From positions 1-15,990 of the forward strand of contig JAKAPY010000021.1 in NCBI GenBank assembly GCA_021811925.1: 15,990 bases of DNA, read 5' to 3'. This document shows, in pieces, positions 8,120-15,105 of this stretch. Under the pieces are notes generated by a model. It did not search any database and was not told where the DNA came from. It was given only the letters and a program-made list of their open reading frames with translations. The position numbers and the translations under genes were made by a program. Origin of the DNA: Thermoplasmata archaeon. Lineage in GTDB: Archaea; Thermoplasmatota; Thermoplasmata; Sysuiplasmatales; Sysuiplasmataceae. How positions within the stretch are numbered: position 1 is the first letter of the stretch; every line of letters starts with the position of its first letter.

Positions 8120-8164
8120 AACAAATTCCTGCAGCACATACAGAATGTCGACAATCGAGCACTT

Positions 8165-8329
8165 CACCGGCGCCTCTTCAGCCCCTGATTCGACAGGCAG
8201 GGCGGTCACTGCAGTATGTCGTGTATTCACGAGACTCGCCCTTCTGACTCTGTCGGGGAGGAAACAGACCAACAGATAACTTCCCGGTTCCCCTGCGAGG
8301 GTGATGAACTGCTCTTCGGTGGAAATCAC
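8165..8329 (-). pseudogene. Possible remnant of a small secreted, cupredoxin-like protein
   Basis: The minus strand reads FITLAGEPGSYLLVCFLPD and then drifts into unrecognisable sequence that runs into the antisense of the binding-protein gene. The pattern 'L.PG.Y.LVCF.PD' resembles a strand pair common in cupredoxin-like domains. The expected downstream His/Met region is not present. There is no start context beyond a GTG after a stop. This may be chance; treat it as a weak lead. Confidence 0.2.
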
Positions 8330-8342
8330 TTAGAGCAAACGA

Positions 8343-8350
8343 TTTAAGAA
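8343..8350 (+). promoter_or_regulatory. TATA-like box for the DUF3604 gene
   Basis: TTTAAGAA is centred about 25 bases before ATG 8371, which predicts a leaderless transcript beginning at or next to that codon. Confidence 0.55.
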
Positions 8351-8370
8351 GCAATCGATTTTGCGTGCCC

Positions 8371-10542
8371 ATGGCAGGCGCCCCCGAGGGAGCGGCAATG
8401 GATGACACCCGGCAAGAAAAATATGGAAAATTCGAGATCACACCACAGGTAGTTGTTGCGGGACAGCTGGTAACTTTTGAACTGACATACCATGTGGGGG
8501 AATTCGGCATAGACGATGGCGGCTCCCTTATGATCTGCGTGAGGGACGTAAGTGATGGCGGAGCTTTACAGAGCGAGCATGGCGATCTTCCGAATTATGT
8601 TTCGGCATCCACGGACGGCAAGGCCAGTCTGAGGACGTGCAACAATCCCAAGGCCTATTTGAGACCCTGGATGCGTGCGTTCATCGTGGATGTCTATGAC
8701 GGTTACCTTTCGCCGGGCGAGACCATAGGGCTGATGATTGGGGACAGGAAATACGGTTCACCCGGTTATCAGGCCCAGACTTATTGCGAGGAGACGTTTG
8801 AGTTCAAAGTGCTTGTCGACTGTTTTGGAACTGGGAGATTCACAGAACTCAAGGGTCAACCTATAAACATCAAATCGGGTAAGCCAGCAAAAGTCGTTGC
8901 CGTTTTCCCGTCAGGCGTAGAGCCTATGGAGAAATTCGGCGTGACGCTGAGAGTCGAAGACAAGTGGGGGAATCTGTGCAGGGAGTGCGACCTGTCAGCG
9001 AATTTGGCAGGAAATGACGCAATTTCGGGATTGCCTGATAGCGTGTCAATCCAAGGGGTCGGGATTGGGCACATTGATGGCGTCAGCATAAGCAGGGCAG
9101 GAACATACAGGGTGAATCTTGACTCAACGGGACTCCTGACAGAAACCAACCCGGTAGAATGCAGGGCCAGAAACGCAGATTTCAGACCATACTGGGGAGA
9201 TTTTCACGGTCAGAGCGAAGAAACGGTGGGAACAAACCCCATAGAAGATTACATGTGGTATGCGAAGAAGGCAAGCGCAATAGATTTTGTGGGTCACCAG
9301 GGCAATGACTTCGAAATCAGTTCAGAAGTGTGGTCCAAAATCAGGAGAAGCATTAAGGAAGGCAATGAGCCCGGCAGGTTTGTCACGTTTCTGGGCTATG
9401 AATGGTCAGGCAATACCGGGTCCGGAGGTGACAGAAATGTCTACTATCCGGATGATGAAGGGGAGGTCCTTCATTCAAGCCACAGCTCAATCGACGAAAA
9501 AGACGGTCAGCCTGATTACGCGCATGTGAATGAACTGTTCAAAGAACTCAGAAAAAGGAAGGGCATTACCATTGCACATGTGGGCGGCAGGTATGCAAAT
9601 CTGACCTATCACGACGCGATTGTTGAACCCTGCGTTGAGATTTGTTCTGCATGGGGATACTTTGAATGGTTCGCTGAGGAGGCGCTTTCCAGAGGATATA
9701 AGATCGGATTTGTGGGCGGCAGTGATGACCACACCGGAAGACCTGGTGCGAGTTACCCCGGAAGGGAGTTTGCCGTCAGAGGAGGTTTGACTTGCGTACT
9801 TTCAAGGCAGCTGACAAGGGAGGCAATCTGGGAAGCTCTTTCCAGCCGGAGATGCTATGCAACGACCGGCCAAAGGATACTCCTGGATGTGCGGTCGGAC
9901 GGGCACTTTATGGGAGAGGACTACCGGACAGACAAATTTCCCGAGATTTCCATAAGAGCCACAGGCACGGCCCAGATTGAGCGGGTCGAATTGAGAAGGG
10001 GACTGCAGACGATTCATGTGTGGAAGAAGAAGCCTGTCATGGACAGAGGCATAATTCGCGTCAGCTGGGGCGGTGCAAGAAACAGGGGAAGGGGAAAAAC
10101 AGCACTGTGGGACGGCTCAGCGATATTGGAGAACGGACGTATTATTGAAGCTGAGCCCTATGCGTTCCAGTCTCCTGCAGAAGAGCTCGCCAGGAAGGGG
10201 GACAATGGTCTCGAGTGGAAGTCCAGCACGGCGGGCAACGAGGAAGGTTTCATTATCCGCATCGATGAAAACAGTGAGACTGTCCTGCACTTCAACACTG
10301 CACATCTGCAATTCAAGAAGCAGACTAGAGACATCACAGGCGGTGCGACATTCCCATGCGGAGGACTGGATCTGCATGTGAATGTCGAAAGGCCGCCGGA
10401 ACCGCTTGGTCTCAATTTCACAGCAACGTTCACAGACAATGAACCAATGGCTGATAGTGTCAATCCATACTACGTGAAAGTGGTTCAATCGGATGGAGCC
10501 ATGGCGTGGAGCAGCCCGATATACATCGACTTCAAACACTGA
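8371..10542 (+). CDS. DUF3604 family protein (PHP-like metal-dependent hydrolase fold)
   Basis: The protein has 723 residues and no signal peptide, so it is probably cytoplasmic. The first 270 or so residues look like beta-sandwich sequence. The DUF3604 core starts at PYWGDFHGQSEETVGT (His279) and continues through DFVGHQGND (His309), FLGYEWSG, ITIAHVGG (His403) and GGSDDHTGRPG (His454); these histidines and the DD pair are the expected metal ligands of a PHP-type site. CYATTGQRILLDV follows, and a beta-rich tail closes the protein. DUF3604 proteins are widespread but uncharacterised to my knowledge, so no reaction is assigned. ATG 8371 fits the leaderless promoter. GTG 8365, two codons upstream, and ATG 8398, with GAGGGAG upstream, are alternatives. 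It follows the binding-protein gene on the same strand, which suggests one substrate pathway. Confidence 0.85.
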   Translation: MAGAPEGAAMDDTRQEKYGKFEITPQVVVAGQLVTFELTYHVGEFGIDDGGSLMICVRDVSDGGALQSEHGDLPNYVSASTDGKASLRTCNNPKAYLRPWMRAFIVDVYDGYLSPGETIGLMIGDRKYGSPGYQAQTYCEETFEFKVLVDCFGTGRFTELKGQPINIKSGKPAKVVAVFPSGVEPMEKFGVTLRVEDKWGNLCRECDLSANLAGNDAISGLPDSVSIQGVGIGHIDGVSISRAGTYRVNLDSTGLLTETNPVECRARNADFRPYWGDFHGQSEETVGTNPIEDYMWYAKKASAIDFVGHQGNDFEISSEVWSKIRRSIKEGNEPGRFVTFLGYEWSGNTGSGGDRNVYYPDDEGEVLHSSHSSIDEKDGQPDYAHVNELFKELRKRKGITIAHVGGRYANLTYHDAIVEPCVEICSAWGYFEWFAEEALSRGYKIGFVGGSDDHTGRPGASYPGREFAVRGGLTCVLSRQLTREAIWEALSSRRCYATTGQRILLDVRSDGHFMGEDYRTDKFPEISIRATGTAQIERVELRRGLQTIHVWKKKPVMDRGIIRVSWGGARNRGRGKTALWDGSAILENGRIIEAEPYAFQSPAEELARKGDNGLEWKSSTAGNEEGFIIRIDENSETVLHFNTAHLQFKKQTRDITGGATFPCGGLDLHVNVERPPEPLGLNFTATFTDNEPMADSVNPYYVKVVQSDGAMAWSSPIYIDFKH

Positions 10543-10610
10543 GATAATCTGCAATTCCTGCTTAAACAGGGCCGTGCACACTCAGGAGAGTAAGTGAGAT
10601 ATTCAGCCCT

Positions 10611-10630
10611 GTCGTACGTTGACTTACGAC
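10611..10630. repeat. Short perfect inverted repeat downstream of the DUF3604 gene
   Basis: GTCGTA (10611-10616) and TACGAC (10625-10630) flank an eight-base loop. It lies between the DUF3604 gene and the 3' end of the minus-strand vapC pseudogene, so it could help end either transcript. No T tract follows. Confidence 0.3.
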
Positions 10631-10640
10631 AAATCGGCAG

Positions 10641-10895
10641 CTATCTGGCAGGACCTCCAATGCCAGTGAAGGTGCTGTCTCTTGTAACTGATGTCGTGTT
10701 GTTTTGAATTGAGACTGCTTCAATCACTGCATCCATAATTCAGATTCTCTGCCCTTTCTGCATGAGACCGACCCCTATGCGGGCTGCAATCATGGCTCTT
10801 TCTCTGTCCGCAGGAAAGATATCGATACCTGGGCGAATTCAGTTGTCCTCGCCAGATACTTGCCTCTTGCGTTCAGATCGAAAAGACCCTGAAGG
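10641..10895 (-). pseudogene. vapC-type PIN toxin pseudogene (5' end missing, frameshift and in-frame stop)
   Basis: On the minus strand one frame reads LFDLNARGKYLARTTEFAQV. After a frameshift near 10838 the next frame reads IDIFPADRERAMIAARIGVG and LMQKGQRI, then a TGA stop at 10740-10742. It continues MDAVIEAVSIQNNTTSVTRD and TFTGIGGPAR to TAG 10641. This is the C-terminal two thirds of a PIN-domain VapC: the 'DR..A.IAA.I...L...G..I' helix, the 'D..I.A' acidic motif and the 'VTRD..F..IGG' ending. The stop falls where the family has Gly, so a single GGA-to-TGA change explains it. The N-terminal 'LDTN' part and any vapB partner were not found. It differs in sequence from the intact vapC nearby and is in the opposite orientation, so it is a separate, older toxin locus. 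Confidence 0.65.
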
Positions 10896-10943
10896 CATGT
10901 TTACAAGAATGTGGATAAGCATAGGTTTCTCAGTCGACTAATC

Positions 10944-11100
10944 CTTAAAGTACGCACAACAGCTACACTGTGGGATTGAGGTCAAATTGGCGGATGTTTT
11001 ACAGCCTAATTACACAATGCTTGACGCGTAACGGAGCAAAGAAACTGAGAAGGTAGACGGACTGAGCAATGCTGTTCATGAAGCATTGCTCTTTTCTTTT
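10944..11100 (+). ncRNA. Candidate small RNA gene with promoter-like box and strong terminator
   Basis: A TATA-like CTTAAAGT at 10944-10951 predicts a start site near 10973. A 10-bp perfect stem plus T tract ends at 11100, giving a transcript of about 127 bases. The interval holds no recognisable reading frame. No known RNA family was recognised. This is inferred from the pairing of promoter-like and terminator signals only. Confidence 0.3.
11064..11100 (+). terminator. Strong intrinsic-type terminator
   Basis: GAGCAATGCT (11064-11073) and AGCATTGCTC (11082-11091) form a perfect 10-bp stem with an eight-base loop, followed by TTTTCTTTT on the plus strand. No plus-strand protein gene lies within 500 bases upstream, so it either ends an unannotated RNA or shields vapBC from read-through. 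Confidence 0.65.
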
Positions 11101-11155
11101 CTCCCCTGATTTTGGCTTATCCTGACAAGCCCCCACTCTGGAAACTGTTATACAT

Positions 11156-11189
11156 ATATACATAAATATGTATATCAATACTTAAGTAT
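11156..11189. promoter_or_regulatory. vapBC promoter with two palindromes (operator candidates)
   Basis: ATATACAT (11156-11163) and ATGTATAT (11168-11175) form an inverted repeat centred on the TATA box ATAAATAT (11162-11169). A perfect 12-base palindrome, ATACTTAAGTAT, lies at 11178-11189, ending three bases before the vapB ATG. The TATA centre is 26 bases from that ATG, which predicts a leaderless mRNA. RHH antitoxins with their toxin usually repress their own promoter by binding such repeats. Confidence 0.6.
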
Positions 11190-11191
11190 AG

Positions 11192-11473
11192 ATGACAAAA
11201 ACAAAGGTTACGCTGTCCATCGACAAACAGGTGGCTTCTCATGCCAAAGTGGAGCTGGCAAAGAAAGGTGAGAATATGTCGGAGACGGTAGAGAGGTTTC
11301 TGGAGGCGCTTTCGAGCTCCGGCGATGTGAACAAGATGCTGGGTGTTTTGGGAATTCAGAGACGCAGGGTGGGTTCAGAAGAAATAGAGAAATCAAGACC
11401 GAAGGGTTTGGACGCCGCTGAAGCGGTTAGAGAGATGAGAAATGCCCGCAAGGAGAGTATATCTGGACACTAG
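11192..11473 (+). CDS. vapB: VapB-type antitoxin (ribbon-helix-helix)
   Basis: This is a 93-residue protein. The N-terminal 45 residues have the ribbon-helix-helix pattern: KVTLSIDKQVASHAKVELAK, then MSETVERFLEAL. The C-terminal half is charged and variable, as expected of the toxin-wrapping tail. It would neutralise the VapC encoded immediately downstream and bind the palindromes in front of its own gene. ATG 11192 fits a leaderless start 26 bases from the TATA box. The gene overlaps vapC by 32 bases, indicating translational coupling. Confidence 0.82.
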   Translation: MTKTKVTLSIDKQVASHAKVELAKKGENMSETVERFLEALSSSGDVNKMLGVLGIQRRRVGSEEIEKSRPKGLDAAEAVREMRNARKESISGH

Positions 11474-11888
11474 CGCCATAGTCAAGAGATACGTCGAAGA
11501 AGACAGTTCGGGGACTGTTGACGCACTTTATCATGAAGCTGAAAGAGGTGAAACCATCCTGTGCTTCTCAGAGTGGAATTTGGGCGAGTCTGCTGTTGTC
11601 TTCGACAAATACAGGAGAACCCGCAATATGCATATCAAGCGTGTTTTGGAAGCGCTCATGAATGAAACAAGGGAGATGTGTGCCACCGGAGAGGTCGAAA
11701 TAATACCCGTATCTTCAAAACTGATCGCCGAGTCGATCGCGTTGGTAATGAGACACCATGTCAATGTATCAGATGCGCTTCAAGTGGCATCCTGCAGGGA
11801 AGCCGTATCTGAAGTATTGATGACTGCCGACAAATACTTGTTCAGCGTCTCAGAGTCAGATGGAATCCAGGCGCAACTGATACGATAA
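11442..11888 (+). CDS. vapC: VapC-type PIN-domain ribonuclease toxin
   Basis: This 148-residue PIN-domain protein has the acidic metal-binding set in place: Asp9 (VYLDTSAIVKRY), Glu49 (SEWNLGES; Glu44 is the alternative), Asp111 (VSDALQVAS) and Asp130 (TADKYL). VapC toxins are Mg/Mn-dependent endoribonucleases that cut tRNA or rRNA and are held inactive by VapB. The ATG lies inside the end of vapB (32-base overlap), the normal arrangement for this operon. All four acidic positions are intact and no frameshift is seen, so the toxin looks functional. A stretch of about 200 bases between this gene and the convergent MFS gene holds small hairpins only (GGGGC/GCCCC at 11941-11957 and AGCAGG/CCTGCT at 12012-12029). 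Confidence 0.88.
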   Translation: MPARRVYLDTSAIVKRYVEEDSSGTVDALYHEAERGETILCFSEWNLGESAVVFDKYRRTRNMHIKRVLEALMNETREMCATGEVEIIPVSSKLIAESIALVMRHHVNVSDALQVASCREAVSEVLMTADKYLFSVSESDGIQAQLIR

Positions 11889-11940
11889 GACGAGGCGTGA
11901 AGCAGGTCTTCCAATTCCGGCATATGCAATTCGCCTTCCT

Positions 11941-12029
11941 GGGGCGCTGACTGCCCCTCATTGAGATCTTCAAACTGGCGCTCTTCTGGCAAGACGATTC
12001 TGCAATAACCAAGCAGGTTGATTCCTGCT
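11941..12029. repeat. Two small hairpins between convergent genes
   Basis: GGGGC (11941-11945) pairs with GCCCC (11953-11957), and AGCAGG (12012-12017) pairs with CCTGCT (12024-12029). They lie between the 3' ends of vapC and the MFS gene and may mark transcript ends on either strand. Neither is followed by a T tract. Confidence 0.25.
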
Positions 12030-12085
12030 GGCAGGGATATTCATGCCTGTATGCGGAAAATGCGACACCCTATAGCCCTTTCGGT

Positions 12086-13318
12086 TTAATTCTCGTGAAT
12101 GCTCGCGACCGTTTTGTTTGCGGCCGGCAGCTTTCCGAAAAACCTGTAGTAGAGATAGATGTTGGCTGCATTCAGCACGAATGCTATTTCAAAGGGTATC
12201 ACGTAACTGAAGAAATCCAGTATTTCCCCTGAGGATGATGATGACGCAGCAGAAGGGAGAAGTCTGGCAGACTGGTTAATGCCGGTTGCATAAGCCCTCG
12301 TATTCTCATCCACCAGGTTCATCATAAGCGAAGACTGGGCGGGCAAAGAGATAGACCTTGTCGCTGACAGGATTACATAGGCCATCGACGCTGCAACTGC
12401 GCTTGTGGCGAATGGAAAGTATATTGCGAACAGTGAGGAGATGGACCTGGTTGACATTATGAATTTGACGAAACCAAGTCTCTTTGTCAGGTAAGGAGTG
12501 GCGAACATCAGGAGTGCGCTGACAAGGCCGCCCGCAGCAAAGAGGTATCCTATTGTCCCTGCACTCATTCCCATATTGCTCTGCAGTATGATCGGAAAGA
12601 AGGGTACGATGAAGCCCTGAGCGGCTCCGTTCATTACCCCGGTCATGACAAACTTGTTTATTGTCTTCGAGTTCTCATTTTCAACCGCTGTTTTCTTTCT
12701 TCTCTCCAGGAAACCTCTGCGATCCCTGCCCTTTACGGTTTGTGGCTTGAAGCTCTCGCTTATTGGCAGGGCGATCAGGAACGAGAGCACAGACAGTATG
12801 AGCGCGATGTAGAACAGGTTATGGAAATTACTCAGGCTTGCTGACGCAGCCCCGGCCGAAGCGGTAATGCTGGACATTATCTGGAAGAGTGAGAATATCG
12901 TTGTCCTGTTGCCAGTGTTTGTCTTTTCTGCGAGCAGTGCTATCTGCATGGGAGCCGCGGACGCACCCACGCCGCCCCCTACAATCGCCCCCGCAATTCC
13001 AAAACCGCCGAGTGCGGAGGAGAGGAGCAGCACATAGTAGTTGGTCGTGAGCAGAATCATGGCTATGGCCGCGGGAAGAAATGAGATGGTGAGCAGGAGC
13101 AGCTTCTTTCTTCCATACCTGTCGGCCCATCTGCCGGCAGAGTATGATATGATTGGCACCCCCAGTGCGCCTGCACCAAAGAGAAAACCGATAGGTGCAA
13201 TTGAATGGTATATCGACTTGTAGTAGAGGCTTACGATGACTGTGAGTATTCCCGCGGCAATGCTCCTCGCTCCCCTGGAGCAGAACATCAGCCAGAGATC
13301 CGTTTTTTCACTGTTCAA
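12086..13318 (-). CDS. MFS transporter, drug-efflux-like
   Basis: The protein has 410 residues and about twelve hydrophobic segments. Motif A (GRWADRYGRKKLLL) falls at residues 62-75, after the second helix. A basic, charged central loop (about 190-215) separates the two halves, as in MFS carriers. The family spans sugar, drug and organic-acid carriers. The 'ARxxAAGxLTVxxSLYY' N-terminus and two-bundle layout resemble efflux proteins, but the substrate is unknown. The start is TTG 13318, with GGGGGTG about six bases upstream as a ribosome-binding site; the next internal ATG would cut into the first helix. No TATA box was found in front. The TTG overlaps the end of a minus-strand reading frame (stop 13308-13310), so the gene may be carried on the transcript of the decayed locus upstream. 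Confidence 0.8.
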   Translation of the reverse strand: MNSEKTDLWLMFCSRGARSIAAGILTVIVSLYYKSIYHSIAPIGFLFGAGALGVPIISYSAGRWADRYGRKKLLLLTISFLPAAIAMILLTTNYYVLLLSSALGGFGIAGAIVGGGVGASAAPMQIALLAEKTNTGNRTTIFSLFQIMSSITASAGAASASLSNFHNLFYIALILSVLSFLIALPISESFKPQTVKGRDRRGFLERRKKTAVENENSKTINKFVMTGVMNGAAQGFIVPFFPIILQSNMGMSAGTIGYLFAAGGLVSALLMFATPYLTKRLGFVKFIMSTRSISSLFAIYFPFATSAVAASMAYVILSATRSISLPAQSSLMMNLVDENTRAYATGINQSARLLPSAASSSSSGEILDFFSYVIPFEIAFVLNAANIYLYYRFFGKLPAANKTVASIHEN

Positions 13319-13481
13319 CGTCGCACCCCCAGTCGCGGGTCAACTGCCATGGTGCATGCTCTGGCTCTGAGTTCCAAGCAATGTCCAGAGTTCTGTGCTT
13401 CTTCCCCAACCATGCTTGCACCTGGTTCATTTCTTCAACTGGAATGTGAATATCGCCATTGCGACCATCCTTGCCTTGAGA
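13308..13481 (-). pseudogene. Unrecognised reading-frame tail downstream of the ThDP remnant
   Basis: The frame of the ThDP pseudogene stays open for another 57 codons after its TAG (13482-13484), down to TGA 13308. It reads DIHIPVEEMNQVQAWLGKK, then HRTLDIAWNSEPEHAPWQLT and RDWGCDVEQ. The composition looks protein-like, but I recognise no family. The stop overlaps the TTG start of the MFS gene by 11 bases, as in coupled genes. It is probably the C-terminal end of a gene whose front was lost when the ThDP fragment was joined to it. A 40-residue product from ATG 13430 is the alternative. Confidence 0.35.
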
Positions 13482-13949
13482 CTAAATCGGGGCGATGACC
13501 CCGCCGCCTGCGAATATTACCGGGCGCCCTGATTCCAGGATCGGCCCATTTGCCCTGGAAACCTCTTCGTTAGACGGCGCAAGCCTGTTCCTGCCTGCCT
13601 TTGCTGGTGGATGCTCCGTGTATTTCACTTCAACATCCTGGAGATTCAGCGGGAGATCGATATGGACTGGCCCCGACCTCCCGGATACTGCAGCAATGGT
13701 CATGCCGATAATGCTGTTGGCCGCGCCTGGTCCGCCCGTGGTGAGGCAGACTCCCTGCCGCCCGGTGACCCTCGCATAGCCATCGGCCATGCTCACGGCC
13801 ACCTGTTCGTGCCTGACAGTGACGAACCGAATTTCGTCGCGGGCGTACAGCCCGTCGGGCGTATACATTACCGCAGTGCCCGGAAGACCGAATATGTGCC
13901 TGACGCCGTTATTGGCAAGCTCCCTGATGGCTGCATGAGATGCTTTCGT
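13482..13949 (-). pseudogene. ThDP-dependent enzyme (acetolactate synthase-like) pseudogene, N-terminal region
   Basis: The minus strand reads KASHAAIRELANNGVRHIFG, LPGTAVM, then VRHEQVAVSMADGYARVTG and VCLTTGGPGAANSIIGM: the PYR domain of acetolactate synthase and relatives, including the ThDP-activating Glu (RHEQ). It then jumps from GMTIAA directly to VSGRSGPVHIDLPLNLQD, skipping about 60 residues that family members have between these blocks. It stops at TAG 13482 soon after SGRPVIFAGGGVIA, so the rest of the central domain and the whole PP domain are missing. The codon where leaderless translation should begin (13949-13947, 28 bases from a TATA-like box) is ACG, not ATG. The locus cannot make an active enzyme. 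Confidence 0.75.
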
Positions 13950-13972
13950 GCCGGCGGAATGCTGCTTGCGGG

Positions 13973-13980
13973 TGATAAAT
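13973..13980 (-). promoter_or_regulatory. TATA-like box retained by the ThDP pseudogene
   Basis: The minus strand reads ATTTATCA. Its predicted start site (near 13951) falls at the ACG codon that opens the conserved reading frame, so the promoter has outlived the start codon. Continued transcription could serve the downstream MFS gene. Confidence 0.45.
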
Positions 13981-13984
13981 CTTT

Positions 13985-14245
13985 GTCACACGATAGTTGC
14001 TTCCAGAGGTTGAAAAATACCTGATGCATTCAAGTATGAAACCGAAGGACATGACGACGTCATCCACGGCACTCCTGCCCATATGTCTGATGATGTTCTC
14101 AGACAGTTTCGGTTCTAGTTCAGCATCCTTTTGTTATGGCATTCCTTCAATTGCATCCCGGAGGATGAATAGCCTGTAAGCTAAGAGTAGGTAATGTAAA
14201 CAGGCCCGGCTGCCGTTTCCCCAACAATGGTCAGTCAACCTTTCA
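13985..14245. other. Stretch without a supportable gene between trmB and the ThDP remnant
   Basis: On the minus strand a frame reads LFILRDAIEGMP, a TAA stop near 14135, then ELEPKLSENIIRHMGRSAVD and MSFGFILECIRYF before running into the ThDP remnant. It looks faintly protein-like but has no start, no recognised family and one internal stop, so it may be a further decayed gene. The plus-strand frame over the same bases looks like its antisense shadow. Confidence 0.25.
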
Positions 14246-15046
14246 TTAGGTGCAGCATGAGGGACTATCGAAGTATGCGTCCGCCATCTGAACAAGATTC
14301 TTGTCCTGTGTCAATATTGACGACACTTCGGAATCGGAGACGCGCCCGGAAACATTCAGCAGGCGGCCGTCTGAGACCAGCAGCCAGACATCGCAGCATT
14401 CCTCTGTGAGCCTTGCAAAATCAAAATATTTCTCTTCGCCCGCATTTTCAAGCACTTCGACCGAGAGGACCGGCATGGCGATACGAACGACAACTTTCCT
14501 GGCCCTTGCCTCGAGCAGTTTCTGGCGTAGAGCCCTGAAATATTTCTCTTCTGGAAGTATCAGGGTGACTCTTGTTCTGGCTGATGAAATCATCTCCTTC
14601 ATCTTTGAGATGATATTGCCCTCTCCCCTCACCACATACGCTATTTCCATTCCTCCGTTCTCATCTATCCTGCCGGATTTCAATTCGTGCAGTTTCTGGA
14701 GTCGCGCTTCGAGTTCATCCGCTATCCTCAGGTAAGTCCCGTATCGCTCACTCAGTGATTCCCTTACCCTGGCAAGGAAAACTGGTGGCCCTGAAGACCT
14801 GTAGAGTTTCGGCACTCCATACTGGACCTCTATCATGTAACGCCTGGCTGCATTCTCAAGCACGCTGTAAATCTTTGAATCGGGTATTCCCGTGAGTTCA
14901 CAGATACGGGATGCCTGACTGTTTGGTTCCATCAGCAAAGCAAGATAGACCTTTGATTCATATGCCGGCAACCCTAACTCCAGCATCTTCGGAAAAACAA
15001 CCTTCATGAGTGACGCAAGGCTCACGGTTTCATTATCTGCTATCAT
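14246..15046 (-). CDS. TrmB-family transcriptional regulator with vicinal cysteine pairs
   Basis: The protein has 266 residues. Residues 15-85 form the TrmB-type winged helix (LGLPAYESKVYLALLM, SQASRICELTGIPDSKIYSV). A helical linker (about 88-122) follows, then a phospholipase-D-like effector domain (134-255). Classical TrmB proteins bind sugars in this region and control sugar transport. Here the effector half carries Cys217-Cys218 (EECCDVW) and ends in Cys264-Cys265 (SPSCCT), and Cys49 sits in the DNA-binding helix. Such vicinal pairs are typical arsenite ligands in unrelated regulators. The gene is divergent from the arsM-like gene, with 59 bases between starts and one shared TATA region. 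I infer, without proof, that it is a thiol-based metalloid sensor controlling that gene. Confidence 0.85.
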   Translation of the reverse strand: MIADNETVSLASLMKVVFPKMLELGLPAYESKVYLALLMEPNSQASRICELTGIPDSKIYSVLENAARRYMIEVQYGVPKLYRSSGPPVFLARVRESLSERYGTYLRIADELEARLQKLHELKSGRIDENGGMEIAYVVRGEGNIISKMKEMISSARTRVTLILPEEKYFRALRQKLLEARARKVVVRIAMPVLSVEVLENAGEEKYFDFARLTEECCDVWLLVSDGRLLNVSGRVSDSEVSSILTQDKNLVQMADAYFDSPSCCT

Positions 15047-15071
15047 CTTCTACCAGAAGTAGTAAGGAAAC

Positions 15072-15086
15072 ACTAATTAATATAGT
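15072..15086. promoter_or_regulatory. Shared bidirectional TATA region of the trmB-like and arsM-like genes
   Basis: ACTAATTAATATAGT is a near-palindrome with matching ACTA/TAGT ends, so it can serve as a TATA box on both strands. Its centre is 26 bases from GTG 15106 and 34 bases from ATG 15046. Regulator binding here would control both genes. Confidence 0.6.
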
Positions 15087-15105
15087 TTACAACTTGCCTT
15101 TGGAA

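Noticed and set aside
7778..8164. Minus-strand frame under the end of the binding-protein gene
   Set aside because: It is antisense to confirmed coding sequence; only the part beyond 8164 was kept as a weak lead.
10543..11190. tRNA or box-type guide RNA in the long intergenic region
   Set aside because: No cloverleaf, T-arm consensus or C/D and H/ACA box arrangement could be found by eye.
13482..13484. TAG as a pyrrolysine codon or programmed read-through
   Set aside because: The gene is already broken by a lost start and a large deletion, and no pyrrolysine machinery or insertion element is visible; ordinary pseudogene decay is simpler.
13997..14179. 60-codon plus-strand frame
   Set aside because: Serine-rich and motif-free; it looks like the antisense of a faint minus-strand remnant.
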